64,000 bases of DNA, from assembly GCF_019443105.1 (NCBI RefSeq), contig NZ_JAHZIJ010000007.1, positions 124,001 through 188,000 of the forward strand, read 5' to 3'. The stretch comes from Paenibacillus oenotherae (GTDB taxonomy: Bacteria; Bacillota; Bacilli; Paenibacillales; Paenibacillaceae). Below the pieces are notes generated by a model. That model had not been told where the DNA came from. It did not search any database and saw only the letters and a list, made by a program, of their open reading frames with translations. Shown here one piece after another: positions 8,541 to 17,989 of the stretch. Every line of letters begins with the position of its first letter. Position 1 is the stretch's first letter. Made by a program: the position numbers and the translations under genes.

Positions 8541-10381
8541 TATACCTCCTCAACCACGTTTCGCTGCAGCAACGAAAAGACGGCTGCCATTGCCGTATTC
8601 AACACAACCAGCACGAGAAGCATCGGAAGCAGCCCCCCGAAATCCGGCCATTGCCCGTACAAGAACAGGTCCCGGTATGCATCTATAATAGGGGTCATTG
8701 GGTTGTAATCAAATATCCATCTGAATGGCTCCGGAATGAACGACACTGGGAATAGAACCGGAGTCAGATAGAAGAAAATCATGATGCCTACTTGAAGAAT
8801 ATGCTCAAGATCACGCAAGTACGCAGTCCCCAACGAGGCCAGCATGACAATGGGCGCTATAAGCAGCGATTGTATGAGCAGAACAATAGGAAAGGCAATT
8901 AGTGCCGTTGTTAATTGAACCCCGCTGAGCCAGAGCGCCGGAATCAGAATGGCCAGTGTGAATAAATAGTTGATCAAATTGCTGCCAATGACTGCTAACG
9001 GGAGGATTTCTCTTGGAAAATATACCTTCTTCAACAGCTCGGCATTGTTGATGATGCTTCGCGCGCCCTGCGTAATCGCCTGCGAGAAGTAATTCCAGGG
9101 CAGAAGCGCGACCAGTATGAACATAGGGAAATTGGGAATGTCCGATTTCATAATAGATGAGAATATAAAGCTGTATATGCCTAGCATGAGCAGTGGATTC
9201 AGGAATGTCCAGAAGAAGCCCAGCACAGAGCCCTTGTACCTTGCCCGCAGGTCTTTCAGCACCATATTCCGGAACATCTCTCTATAATCATAAATTTCCT
9301 TGATATGTGCAAGCAGCTCCTTCACCTTAGGCATACGAGAGGAGAACTGCATCACCTTCCATAGCGCATAGCCGCCGCCTCGCCAAACCAGGTACAGCAG
9401 AAACGACAGCAGAAGAACGATTATTGTAACAACCCCTACATACAACCAAGGATTGCCGTGAACAATATCCCATGGGCGTATTTGGTAAAGGAATTCAAAG
9501 AAAATCAAATGGCTCAAGTATAGACTAAAAACCGACGAACTGATGAAATAAAGCAGCCGTGCAGATCCTGCCGAAATGAAATGGAAACGGATTTGTTTGC
9601 ACCAGACGAATAACGCCGCAGCTGTAATCAATACGGGGAAAGAGGTATAATTACTGAAGTAATTTTCCACATGAGAGAATTTGCTCGTCATCCAATAATT
9701 CCCCAGCACAATGATTAGATACGCGCCGCAGCCGCCAACATACAAGAGCCGCCTCCTTCTGGCAGCCACACTGGCAACGGATAAATAGTAACCAAGCAAG
9801 AAGTATCCGATATAGCCGGTTATATAAGGAACCTGAATTCCCAGCTCCCAGCCTGCCATACCGGCAATGGATGCTATATTGGGAGCGGCAAAGCACGCTG
9901 CGCAAGCATACATAACCATCGTTTCAGAAGCATGCTTAACAACTACGCGAAGCAGCGGCGTCATGAGATAGAGAACAATGAGCATATACACAAACCACAA
10001 GTGGTAGTGAATACGATTGCCGATCAAGCCCCTTAGGAAGGATTCCCACTCAAACAGATTGAGCTCATCTCGAATCCCCCACAAATAGTAAATAAAACTC
10101 CATATCAGGAACAGCGGAAGCACGCGGCCTAATCTTTTCCTATAAAACGGTTTGGCCGTCTCGGTTCTATCCGGGTGAAGCAGCATCATCCCGCTGATCA
10201 TGACGAATATCGGGACACTCCACCGAACAGCAGAATTAATGAAATTGGCCGTCCACCAAAACCGTACTTCTCCTATAACATGCAAGATTCCTATTGTCGG
10301 CGCTGTCACATGAATGAGCACAACACCGATTATAGCCGCGATACGAAGAACATCGGGATATAACAATCTGGATTTTTCCAT
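8540..10381 (-). CDS. Fusion: acyltransferase-3 membrane enzyme + ABC-2 polysaccharide export permease
   Basis: A 613-residue, multi-pass membrane protein made of two families. Residues 7-335 are an acyltransferase-3 (OafA/NodX-like) domain, with the start YPDVLRIAAIIGVVLIHV, histidine 24, SVPIFVMISGMML, HLWFVYMLIVLYLMTP and about ten membrane segments. After a cytoplasmic linker (about 345-365), residues 366-613 are an ABC-2/TagG/Wzm permease: EMFRNMVLKDLRARYKGS, LGFFWTFLNPLLML, LLPWNYFSQAI and a final TPVLFPVSFIPE segment. AGGAGAAGC precedes the ATG. Its stop overlaps the start of the ATPase gene, its obvious partner. I infer an exporter that also O-acylates its glycan. Confidence 0.92.
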   Translation of the reverse strand: MEKSRLLYPDVLRIAAIIGVVLIHVTAPTIGILHVIGEVRFWWTANFINSAVRWSVPIFVMISGMMLLHPDRTETAKPFYRKRLGRVLPLFLIWSFIYYLWGIRDELNLFEWESFLRGLIGNRIHYHLWFVYMLIVLYLMTPLLRVVVKHASETMVMYACAACFAAPNIASIAGMAGWELGIQVPYITGYIGYFLLGYYLSVASVAARRRRLLYVGGCGAYLIIVLGNYWMTSKFSHVENYFSNYTSFPVLITAAALFVWCKQIRFHFISAGSARLLYFISSSVFSLYLSHLIFFEFLYQIRPWDIVHGNPWLYVGVVTIIVLLLSFLLYLVWRGGGYALWKVMQFSSRMPKVKELLAHIKEIYDYREMFRNMVLKDLRARYKGSVLGFFWTFLNPLLMLGIYSFIFSSIMKSDIPNFPMFILVALLPWNYFSQAITQGARSIINNAELLKKVYFPREILPLAVIGSNLINYLFTLAILIPALWLSGVQLTTALIAFPIVLLIQSLLIAPIVMLASLGTAYLRDLEHILQVGIMIFFYLTPVLFPVSFIPEPFRWIFDYNPMTPIIDAYRDLFLYGQWPDFGGLLPMLLVLVVLNTAMAAVFSLLQRNVVEEV

Positions 10382-10433
10382 GATGCGCTTCTCCTACTCC
10401 TATTTCATCACTGTCATTCCTGCCCCAGTCCTA

Positions 10434-11504
10434 TTAGCGGTTCAAGACCCGCTTCAACAGCTTCTTCCCTTGCTGGATCACATTCCGGGCAACAAGCTGG
10501 GGACTTACATACTTCTCGAAGTACTCATTGCTTTGAGCAAACGGATTATCCACACGGTACGGGAGCTCCGGCACGTCACGGAAGACGATGCGGGAATTGC
10601 GCTTGATCGTCTCGCCGCTCTGAAACTGGTCATAAGACCACTGCACCTTGCCAAGTCTCGATTGATCCGCCTCTTCCAACTGCTTGACATAGTTGTCCCG
10701 CAAATGATAGACACAGTTGGTCCTGTCAGGAACATACTTCCTGATCATGCCCTCATTCGCGCCTGAATCGAATCCGGAATAGTGAAAAAACCGCAATTTC
10801 TCCCCGTTCACCCGGTATGAATCAGAGAAAACAAGCTTGCGCTTGGATAAATTCCAGGGAGCAACATTATACCCTGGGTGCTTCAATATATGAACATCGA
10901 AATAGCACGGCGCCAGATCAATCCACTTCTGGTCGGTGAATATTCCTCTCGGGATATCGTCATAGCAGAACATGGACAACCGGCTGGCCCACCATGCCGC
11001 GAAACGCTCGGCTTCCTCCGATCTGGAAATAGCCAGAAAACCCAGGTTGAACACCCCGTGCTGCAGCGCGCTAAGCTCGTTGTCCATAACAGCGTCCATC
11101 ATATCCTCCGGCTGGCATAGATGTGGCGTCAGCACAATCGCATGTTCATGCAGAGCCTCCTTCAACTCGGCAAGCTCATCATATACTTCAATATCCGGGT
11201 CCAAATAAACAAATTGATTCTCATCGGCATAATGCTTCAGCAAGTAAATGAATAGCTGCCCTTTAACTGACGTGGCCGCCTCGACAATAGAGTGCTTGAA
11301 TATAAATTTGTCAAAATGCTCGAAACCGAGATCTTTAGCCAGCACGACCTCATCAAAAAAAGGATACGCCGTGGCCGCAGGGTGGATCTCCCGCTCAAGC
11401 AAACAAACGATGACACGAGCATCCGGATTCGTTCTTTTAACAGATTTTGCCAACACCATTGCTTTGGGCAAATAGTTGGCACAAATCGATGTCGTAATAA
11501 TCAT
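10434..11504 (-). CDS. Glycosyltransferase (GT-A fold)
   Basis: A 356-residue soluble enzyme. The N-terminus (MIITTSICANYLPKAMVLAKS) resembles GT8-like and related GT-A glycosyltransferases. A DxD-type metal/nucleotide-sugar motif is visible as VYLDPDIEVY near 100, followed by FNLGFLAISRS and FTDQKWIDL, which are typical acceptor-side motifs. No membrane segment or signal peptide is seen, so it should act in the cytoplasm on a lipid-linked glycan. Its ATG overlaps the stop of the upstream fusion gene by four bases (ATGA), showing tight coupling. The donor sugar and linkage cannot be read. Confidence 0.85.
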   Translation of the reverse strand: MIITTSICANYLPKAMVLAKSVKRTNPDARVIVCLLEREIHPAATAYPFFDEVVLAKDLGFEHFDKFIFKHSIVEAATSVKGQLFIYLLKHYADENQFVYLDPDIEVYDELAELKEALHEHAIVLTPHLCQPEDMMDAVMDNELSALQHGVFNLGFLAISRSEEAERFAAWWASRLSMFCYDDIPRGIFTDQKWIDLAPCYFDVHILKHPGYNVAPWNLSKRKLVFSDSYRVNGEKLRFFHYSGFDSGANEGMIRKYVPDRTNCVYHLRDNYVKQLEEADQSRLGKVQWSYDQFQSGETIKRNSRIVFRDVPELPYRVDNPFAQSNEYFEKYVSPQLVARNVIQQGKKLLKRVLNR

Positions 11505-14500
11505 AATGAGAGCTCCTCTAAATCAAATGATAAGTGATTGTATTCCAGCACGTAGCGCGCTCGATCCCCCGACACATAGCATAGGACTTCCCCTGCATCG
11601 AATAGAAACGCCCGTAATTGCTCTTCACTTTGCAGCACCTTGCCAAGCTCAGGATGCGCATGGATGGTAGCCGCAATATTCCCGCTTAGAGGCGAGGTGA
11701 GCACAGGAACCCCTGCAGCAATGGATTCCTGAAGCGTATACGAATAGCTCTCCGGCACAATCGACCAGAGCAGGACCAGATCGATGTCATGCTTGGCGAG
11801 CAGATCAGGCGCTGCCATCTTGCCGTCTTCAATAAAAGAATACGAATGCATGACAACGTGATCGGAATAATTCTCCTGGGAGCCAACATGATGAAATTCA
11901 TATAACTGCCCCAGCTCTTTATCCTTGTACAGACTCTCCCATAGCTGCCAGCCCTTATTGTCCATTTTATAACCCAGATAAGCGAGCCTTATTTTCCGCT
12001 GAACAGGCTTTGGCTTGTGGATGATGGATTGCTCGGTGAAATTCAAGTGTCCCTTGATCGTTAATTTATGAACCATATCGCCATACACAGCGGCAACCGT
12101 CTCTTTGACAATATTAGACGGTACTACAATATGATCCGCCTGCGCCAATACAGCCTGGATCGCCTGCCTCCATTCGGAGAGCTGCACACTGTGCCGGCAG
12201 CCGAGACAAATCGGGGCCACACCGCAAGGCGATGCTGCGATGTCGGCAATGCAAGATCTCCGCTCACTTAACTGCATCCTGCTAATCGCTGTCTTCGGTT
12301 CAAACTGCATATGGTAACTGGAGCAAAGGGTAAAAAAGTCGTGCATATAGAGGATGTGCAAGAAAGTATGCTTCTGTTGGACGCCGCTGTATAAGGCTGT
12401 GTAGTCGCTTATTTGCCAGTTCAACAAATGGTGCGTATACAGTGTCGTCAGCTGTATCTGAAGCCCAGAGAGCCACTCTACGATATCCATGATGGAATGG
12501 AAGCCTCTGAATTGCCCGTCTGCAACGACCCCATAGTAAGCGCCATTCTTCGTATCCAGCAAGGAATAGCTTTGACCTGGGAAAATCTGTATAACGCCAA
12601 TATCATGGCGTGCAAGATGCAGATACTGCTCATAAATGTATTTTTCCGTGCCGCCCATCGATTCCAAATAATTAGTGTGAGAAATGACTATCGCGTACTT
12701 CTTATCAATTAATTTGCCTGGCAAGCCATCGGATCGATTGCGTCTGTTCTGCTGGACGGCATACCATTGTAGCGTGCTTTTGGCCAATCTCTTCGCACTT
12801 CGTTTGGATCGTCTTGCCACATCCCCGAGCCATCTCAAAGGTATCGTAGCTCTCCACGACAACGACGCTGAATATAAAGCAATCTCCCGGCGATAGCGTT
12901 CGATTTCTTGATCCCTCTGCCTATGCAGGAGCAGCTCATTCATCAGAAGCTTGTCCTTTGCCTGCAATTGATCCTGCAGCTCCGCAATTTCAACCTTTCT
13001 GCTCTGCAGCTGCCGGTTAAGATGCTTGTGCTCTGCATCAAGCGTATCCTTATCGCGACAGAGCAGCTCCAGCGTCTCAAGCTGCTTCTCAAGCTGATCG
13101 GCAACCAGGCGGATCGTCTCTTCCTGGGCTGCATTAGCAATTTGAAGATGCTCCACTTGCATTCCCAGACGCTTCTCAGCCTGATCGGCAGCCAAGCGAA
13201 GCGCTTCCTGCTCCCCATCAGCTCTTTGGAGCCCCCTGATTTGCTGCAGCAGTCTCTTAATCACCTCTTCATCAATCTGAAACGAGTGATCGATGTCGAT
13301 CAGCAAGGTGGCACTTCCTTGCAGCAGCGGCAAGTTCTTTATGAACAACTGGGGGTCAGGCCCAATACTAATTCCTACCGCCTTATTCGCTCCCGCATCA
13401 TAGTCATGCAACACGAGACAGTTAACATATGCCAGGTTACCGCTCTTCAGCAGGTCTACCTCTACTTCTCCTTGTACAAGCAGCAACCGGGAAAATTGAA
13501 TATACGGAAGTTCTTGAATGAAGTTTATCCGCAGAGCTGATCCAATTTCCTCCTTGATCTCAACCTGGTAGGAAGCCATTGTCCCGGAAGCGCTGACTGT
13601 AATGTACGTCGACTTCTCTTCCGTAAACTGCGCGTCGGCCCCCGCCCAGTAGATTTGCATGCGATAAGCCCGCTTATGGTTCAATAGTTGAGCGGATTGG
13701 ATCAAGCTCTCATATGTGCTGCGTACCGTTTCATGAAGCATCTCACCATTTAACTCGTTCTGATCTTTCTCCCCGCTCAATCCTATTTGATAAATATGTT
13801 TAACGATGGAAGGAACCGATTGCATCTGCAGCATATCACTTGTCCCAAAAGTGCCATGCCTTAATGTGCGGTCAGGCAAGGAACTCATTCTATCCCGAAC
13901 CTCTTCATCGAATGGGATATTCAGAAAATCGCTGATGATTTTGCCCGTTTCGACAGGCTGCTCAAGCATATGGTCATAGCTGACAATGATTCGTTTCTCA
14001 TCCTGAGTATGGTATAGACTGGACAAGACGTACAGTGTCCAAAGGGCAAGAGACTTCTCATTGGTAAACCGGTCCCGCCTGTGAAGAGAGGCTGCTACAT
14101 TAAGCGGATTACGCAAACATACTATATAAGAAGGGACAATATTCAATTCTTCCAAGACAGGTTTCCACAGCGGCAGCAATAGACAGGTGCGCGGGTCCTT
14201 GAACCCCCATATTGTGCGCTGCGAGAAATCCCGCGAAATAATAGCCTTCAGCTGCTCGCGGCTCGCAGCCGCTTCTTCAGACTGCCACCATTCTGCAGGC
14301 AATGGTTCTGTTGTATCCCAGGAAGAAGACAGGCTGGCCAGCAGCTTCTCATGGATATCCACGATCTCCGCATGCTCCCAGAAACCCTCAGGATTGTCCT
14401 CGCGCGGACCGATCATCTGCCCCTCAGAGCCCAAATAAACACCCAGCGATCTCACTGTCTTCGCCAGTAAGGAAGTGCCGCTTCTATGCATGCCTAGAAT

Positions 14501-14521
14501 AATGATTGCGTTAGTATTCAT
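11501..14521 (-). CDS. Fusion: sulfotransferase + beta domain + coiled coil + GT4-type glycosyltransferase
   Basis: A 1006-residue protein. Residues 5-250 form a sulfotransferase: P-loop-like PAPS site IIILGMHRSGTSLLAK, and the 3'-phosphate motif CLRNPLNVAASLHRR. A beta-rich domain follows (about 285-430). Residues 440-560 form a long charged coiled coil (QAEKRLGMQVEHLQIANAAQ and similar). From about 600 there is a GT-B glycosyltransferase with an N-terminal SHTNYLESMGGTEKY and a late donor-site segment ESIAAGVPVLTSPLSG. It lacks membrane spans. It is translationally coupled to the next glycosyltransferase. The order suggests one polypeptide that extends and sulfates a glycan, with the coiled coil as spacer or length ruler (inference). 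Confidence 0.88.
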   Translation of the reverse strand: MNTNAIIILGMHRSGTSLLAKTVRSLGVYLGSEGQMIGPREDNPEGFWEHAEIVDIHEKLLASLSSSWDTTEPLPAEWWQSEEAAASREQLKAIISRDFSQRTIWGFKDPRTCLLLPLWKPVLEELNIVPSYIVCLRNPLNVAASLHRRDRFTNEKSLALWTLYVLSSLYHTQDEKRIIVSYDHMLEQPVETGKIISDFLNIPFDEEVRDRMSSLPDRTLRHGTFGTSDMLQMQSVPSIVKHIYQIGLSGEKDQNELNGEMLHETVRSTYESLIQSAQLLNHKRAYRMQIYWAGADAQFTEEKSTYITVSASGTMASYQVEIKEEIGSALRINFIQELPYIQFSRLLLVQGEVEVDLLKSGNLAYVNCLVLHDYDAGANKAVGISIGPDPQLFIKNLPLLQGSATLLIDIDHSFQIDEEVIKRLLQQIRGLQRADGEQEALRLAADQAEKRLGMQVEHLQIANAAQEETIRLVADQLEKQLETLELLCRDKDTLDAEHKHLNRQLQSRKVEIAELQDQLQAKDKLLMNELLLHRQRDQEIERYRREIALYSASLSWRATIPLRWLGDVARRSKRSAKRLAKSTLQWYAVQQNRRNRSDGLPGKLIDKKYAIVISHTNYLESMGGTEKYIYEQYLHLARHDIGVIQIFPGQSYSLLDTKNGAYYGVVADGQFRGFHSIMDIVEWLSGLQIQLTTLYTHHLLNWQISDYTALYSGVQQKHTFLHILYMHDFFTLCSSYHMQFEPKTAISRMQLSERRSCIADIAASPCGVAPICLGCRHSVQLSEWRQAIQAVLAQADHIVVPSNIVKETVAAVYGDMVHKLTIKGHLNFTEQSIIHKPKPVQRKIRLAYLGYKMDNKGWQLWESLYKDKELGQLYEFHHVGSQENYSDHVVMHSYSFIEDGKMAAPDLLAKHDIDLVLLWSIVPESYSYTLQESIAAGVPVLTSPLSGNIAATIHAHPELGKVLQSEEQLRAFLFDAGEVLCYVSGDRARYVLEYNHLSFDLEELSL

Positions 14522-14569
14522 CGTTGTACCTCAGTCACTTATTAATTACTGCTTCAACGCAGTGAATCA

Positions 14570-15349
14570 TCATGTTAGCTTTCTTAGTATGTAGTATATC
14601 TCCTTCATTTCGAAACCGACAAATAAATTGGCTCTTAATGATTCAAGATTATTCGACGAAACCCTTGTAGTAATTTTTGTGTACCCTTCCTTAGCCAGCC
14701 AGCTGCAGATTTCCTCCAAGAAGCTTGGCCCAATCGCTCTTCTTCTGGCGTTTTTGTATACACTGGCCAATACCGCATGGATGGTCTTATCTTTTCGTTT
14801 CGTGAAATAGAAAAAACCGACCTTATTCGACTTTAATATCGCCTCAATGATCAGAGCGTTTCCACTGAGAAACCCGTCCCTGATCCAATTGATATAACGC
14901 TTGTGCGCGATGCCATTACCTAATACAGGATCAAGCGACACTCTATCGGTTACAAAAAGATCTTCATCAATATTAGATAGCAGCGCTTCCAAATGTTCTC
15001 GTGTATCTACCGTTTGGAATCGAATATGATCAGCAATCGCTTTAGTGAATCTTGAAGGCTCTGCGAGCTTCTTTAAATTCATGCTCATTTCCATTTGAGT
15101 TTCCATAAATCTAAACCCGGATGCCTCAAGACCATGGACGAGATCCAGTCTGTGCTTAGGCACTTTAGCTACAATATATTCATAATTTGCGCAATCATCC
15201 TCAAGGGCAGCCAGACAATCGGAGGAATCGTCCGCATCCATTTCGACTTCCAGAACCCTTTTGTCAAAATTCCGTTGTTCCCAATATGCATCTATCCTTT
15301 TCATCGCATGGCTCCTTCGCACTTCTTCACAGCTGTAAAATGTGGCCAT
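14570..15349 (-). CDS. GNAT family N-acetyltransferase
   Basis: A 259-residue protein. The C-terminal half matches the GNAT fold: GFFYFTKRKDKTIHAVLASV (strand 4), then the acetyl-CoA loop KNARRRAIGPSFLEEICSWL with the RRRxxG pattern, and the strand-5 segment ITTRVSSNNLESLRANLFVG with FEMKEIYYIL. This resembles WecD-type sugar-amine acetyltransferases. The N-terminal half has no assigned domain. It lies six bases after the GT-C gene and 48 bases before the sulfotransferase-glycosyltransferase gene, in the same operon. It likely N-acetylates an amino-sugar precursor, which is inferred from context. Confidence 0.82.
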   Translation of the reverse strand: MATFYSCEEVRRSHAMKRIDAYWEQRNFDKRVLEVEMDADDSSDCLAALEDDCANYEYIVAKVPKHRLDLVHGLEASGFRFMETQMEMSMNLKKLAEPSRFTKAIADHIRFQTVDTREHLEALLSNIDEDLFVTDRVSLDPVLGNGIAHKRYINWIRDGFLSGNALIIEAILKSNKVGFFYFTKRKDKTIHAVLASVYKNARRRAIGPSFLEEICSWLAKEGYTKITTRVSSNNLESLRANLFVGFEMKEIYYILRKLT

Positions 15350-15355
15350 CTCCGT

Positions 15356-16897
15356 TCATCTCGTTGCCGTATCTACCCGGCGCAGCACAGTATAATTCGG
15401 AGGCAGCGCTTCTACCGCTATCGCCTCGTAATCGTTATTCAGGTATTCCCACAGGATCGGGTGTGTATTCCGAAAGCGCAGTTCGTCTCTTCCATCCAAC
15501 GCATTATCGCCGAGAATAACCAAGGCAGCATTCTTCTGATTTAATTCTTCAATCTGCTCACGCTGCCTCTCTTCGGTTTCCGGGAACAGCAGATAAATAT
15601 CCCGCAGGGGCGACTTCAGATCCAATATGGGGTACAACGTTGGCGTATGAGGCGCAATAAAGAGAGTCTCATCTCCCTTGAGATATTGAGCTTTGATATC
15701 CTGTACGGTTCGAATAAAGTTAGCACTATATGCATCTATCGATAAATCATTATTCGTTAGCGTGAACTTCACGAAAGCATTCGGAGGTGCCTGTATGAGC
15801 TGATATAACGGCTGAACCTTGCCCACAGACAAGAATGAGACAGCCAACATGGCTGTCATACATAGGGTAATTCTAACCCTGCTAAGCTTGAAATACTGTA
15901 AAGCCCAGAAACAAGCCCCCAGCAGCAGGGGGTAAATACCTTGTGCCAAGTGTCCTAGATCGGCTCGTGAATAAGCGACATAAGCATAAGGAAGACCTGC
16001 GAATGCCGAAGCGGCAAGATACAGGTTTGTCTTTTTTGAAGCAAAACTATGGATGATTCCTGCTGCCGGAAAAAGGAGTACAAGGAGAAATAAGAAGCCG
16101 ACAATAAGACCGCTTACAATATCCATCGCTTGCAGTTGCCCAAAGTCAACTCTCCATGGCCATGGAATCGGGAGAGGAATATTGGTGTTGCCTAACCGGA
16201 ATAGCCAGATGATCATCTCCACATAGCGCTTCAAAAATCCAGGAACAAAAGCAAACATAAGAAGCATCGGAGAATAACCGATCAAGATGCCAATTGCTAC
16301 TCCGCCCATTTTTTTAATGGGATTCGTTCTGTCTATTTTGAAGAAGATGTACAAGGACGCAAGAGCAACGGAGACAGCTGAATACAAGCCATGATTAATG
16401 CCGAAAAAAGCGGCAAGACCTACAGCCATTCCGCTCCATACATATCGCACAGGCTTAGGCTTGTCCAACAAGAGAATAATTATAGACACCGCAATCATGC
16501 TGATGCTGATATCGAACATTTTGTGCCTGGGGTATACCCATACCATCAAGAGAGTCCCTATGACGAATAAGTATCCCCAGGACTTCGTTACTCGCCTTAC
16601 AGCGAGCAAAGCACATGTCAGTCCAATCCATAGAAATAGGAGAGCAGCAATCCTAAGCGTGATTATATCGGTGTTCCCGAAGATCTTAAACCAGAGAGCT
16701 GCCCAATAATATCTACCCGGATCATAGGACTGGAAATCCAGGAGCGGCACTTCTCCAATAGAGGTATGAGCTGCACCGTACCAGAGAAAGCCTTCATCCG
16801 CTAAGTTAATACCAACATGGCCCTGTATCATAAACATTATTCCTATCAAGACAAACGAGAAACCGCTCACATAGATCCAGTCCGGGATCCCTTTCAT
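15356..16897 (-). CDS. Membrane glycosyltransferase, GT-C / PMT-like family
   Basis: A 513-residue protein with about 11 hydrophobic spans in the first 370 residues, then a soluble tail of about 130. The first extracytoplasmic loop contains NLADEGFLWYGAAH, the acidic DE motif of GT-C enzymes that use polyprenyl-phosphate sugars, and FQSYDPGRYYWAALWFKIFG follows, typical of ArnT/PMT-2 relatives. The start ATG is preceded by AGGATG. It is the first gene of the seven-gene operon, and an extended -10 lies about 40 bases upstream. It probably adds a sugar on the outer face of the membrane. Substrate is unknown. Confidence 0.8.
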   Translation of the reverse strand: MKGIPDWIYVSGFSFVLIGIMFMIQGHVGINLADEGFLWYGAAHTSIGEVPLLDFQSYDPGRYYWAALWFKIFGNTDIITLRIAALLFLWIGLTCALLAVRRVTKSWGYLFVIGTLLMVWVYPRHKMFDISISMIAVSIIILLLDKPKPVRYVWSGMAVGLAAFFGINHGLYSAVSVALASLYIFFKIDRTNPIKKMGGVAIGILIGYSPMLLMFAFVPGFLKRYVEMIIWLFRLGNTNIPLPIPWPWRVDFGQLQAMDIVSGLIVGFLFLLVLLFPAAGIIHSFASKKTNLYLAASAFAGLPYAYVAYSRADLGHLAQGIYPLLLGACFWALQYFKLSRVRITLCMTAMLAVSFLSVGKVQPLYQLIQAPPNAFVKFTLTNNDLSIDAYSANFIRTVQDIKAQYLKGDETLFIAPHTPTLYPILDLKSPLRDIYLLFPETEERQREQIEELNQKNAALVILGDNALDGRDELRFRNTHPILWEYLNNDYEAIAVEALPPNYTVLRRVDTATR

Positions 16898-16936
16898 AGC
16901 TGCACATCCTAGGTAAAAGATTAATAAATTAAATTT

Positions 16937-16945
16937 ATTATATCA
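16937..16945 (-). promoter_or_regulatory. Extended -10 promoter of the polysaccharide operon
   Basis: On the minus strand, TGATATAAT (extended -10, TGnTATAAT) sits about 40 bases before the first gene of the operon. The -35 region is weak, which fits an extended -10 promoter. No other promoter of this quality was seen between 6.2 and 16.9 kb. Confidence 0.5.
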
Positions 16946-17039
16946 TTCCCTGTTACGTGATGAGCGGGTTTATGAAATGAATAAGATAATTCCTAAGCAG
17001 GTACTATAGGACCTCTAGGTTCGTACGACTCTCCTCCGT

Positions 17040-17894
17040 CTAGCTTGTGGTTGTCTCATGGAGCAGTTCGAGAATCCCTTCCTGCATCTCCTTCTTGAGG
17101 ACAGGTGCTGGAGGACGAGTAACTTTACCCCGCTCAATATAAATACCGCTCTGCTCGCCGAATTTGCGATCCATTGCTGCATCATAGATACGTCTTGCTC
17201 CTATTTCAGGCAGAGCAAAGAACCGTCGAAACATTCTAAACCACCCAGGCACCCCTTGATTCGTTGACATTGCAGTTTGATTCGGTCCTGGATCAACGAT
17301 ACGCAGCAGAATCCCCTCCTTAGCAAACGATGCCGCCATTGCAAAAAAGGCAGTCGCAGTAGCGAGCTTTGATTGTGCGTAAGGTGCGAATTTTTTGAAC
17401 TTCCCGGGATTGCGAAGTCTATCCAGTTCAAGCTTTCGTACCATCTTCATCGCGCTTGATCCAACAACAATAACAATTGCACGCTTAGCGGCAGCCAATT
17501 GGGGGCGCAATAACATCGTTAGAAGATAGGGAGCTACCGTGTTAACCTCATAATGAACATCATTACCTTGTGAAGAAATCTGCAGACGATCGAGTACAAC
17601 ACCTGCATTATTCACAAGCAGATCAATTCGTGAATACTGATCGGATACCTTCCTCGCGGCATCTCGTATCGCCGCTTGATTCGATAAATCAGCGGTTATC
17701 GAGCTAATCGTTATCAATGGCGCAAGCGCGCTCAACTCCTGAATCTGGATCAAAGTCTTTGCAGCGTCCCTATTTATAAGAACCAAATTGAAGCCGTCTG
17801 CGGCAAGCAGCTTGCATAACTCAGTACCAAGTCCGGAATACGACGCCGTTACAACAGCTATTTTTCTTTCCGCTTTATCGATGACTGACACCAT
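17040..17894 (-). CDS. SDR family oxidoreductase (retinol dehydrogenase-like)
   Basis: A 284-residue short-chain dehydrogenase. The cofactor loop reads TASYSGLG, a variant of TGxxxGIG with alanine for the first glycine. NNAG follows (LLVNNAGVVLD), then the serine and YAQSK catalytic motif (YxxxK). The open frame extends to a GTG at 17954, but there AGGAGG abuts the codon. ATG 17894 with AGAAGG upstream is the better start and gives the usual length. A TetR-type operator lies in its upstream region and the tetR gene is just upstream on the same strand, so it is probably repressed by that regulator. Substrate is unknown. Confidence 0.88.
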   Translation of the reverse strand: MVSVIDKAERKIAVVTASYSGLGTELCKLLAADGFNLVLINRDAAKTLIQIQELSALAPLITISSITADLSNQAAIRDAARKVSDQYSRIDLLVNNAGVVLDRLQISSQGNDVHYEVNTVAPYLLTMLLRPQLAAAKRAIVIVVGSSAMKMVRKLELDRLRNPGKFKKFAPYAQSKLATATAFFAMAASFAKEGILLRIVDPGPNQTAMSTNQGVPGWFRMFRRFFALPEIGARRIYDAAMDRKFGEQSGIYIERGKVTRPPAPVLKKEMQEGILELLHETTTS

Positions 17895-17967
17895 GTTTCC
17901 ACATCCTTCTCTGTTATTTGAAATACAGCAAGCAACGAAATGAAGACGGTTCACCTCCTTTATAATT

Positions 17968-17979
17968 GAACGATCGTTC
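17968..17979. promoter_or_regulatory. TetR-type operator in front of the SDR gene
   Basis: GAACGATCGTTC is a perfect 12-bp palindrome between the tetR stop and the SDR gene. The same ACGATCG core recurs upstream of tetR (18637-18660), so one regulator probably binds both. Confidence 0.65.
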
Positions 17980-17989
17980 CATTATGGGC

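Noticed and set aside
12908-13540. 210-codon plus-strand open frame rich in Leu and Gln
   Set aside because: Antisense of the coiled-coil region of the sulfotransferase-glycosyltransferase fusion; composition follows from its codons.
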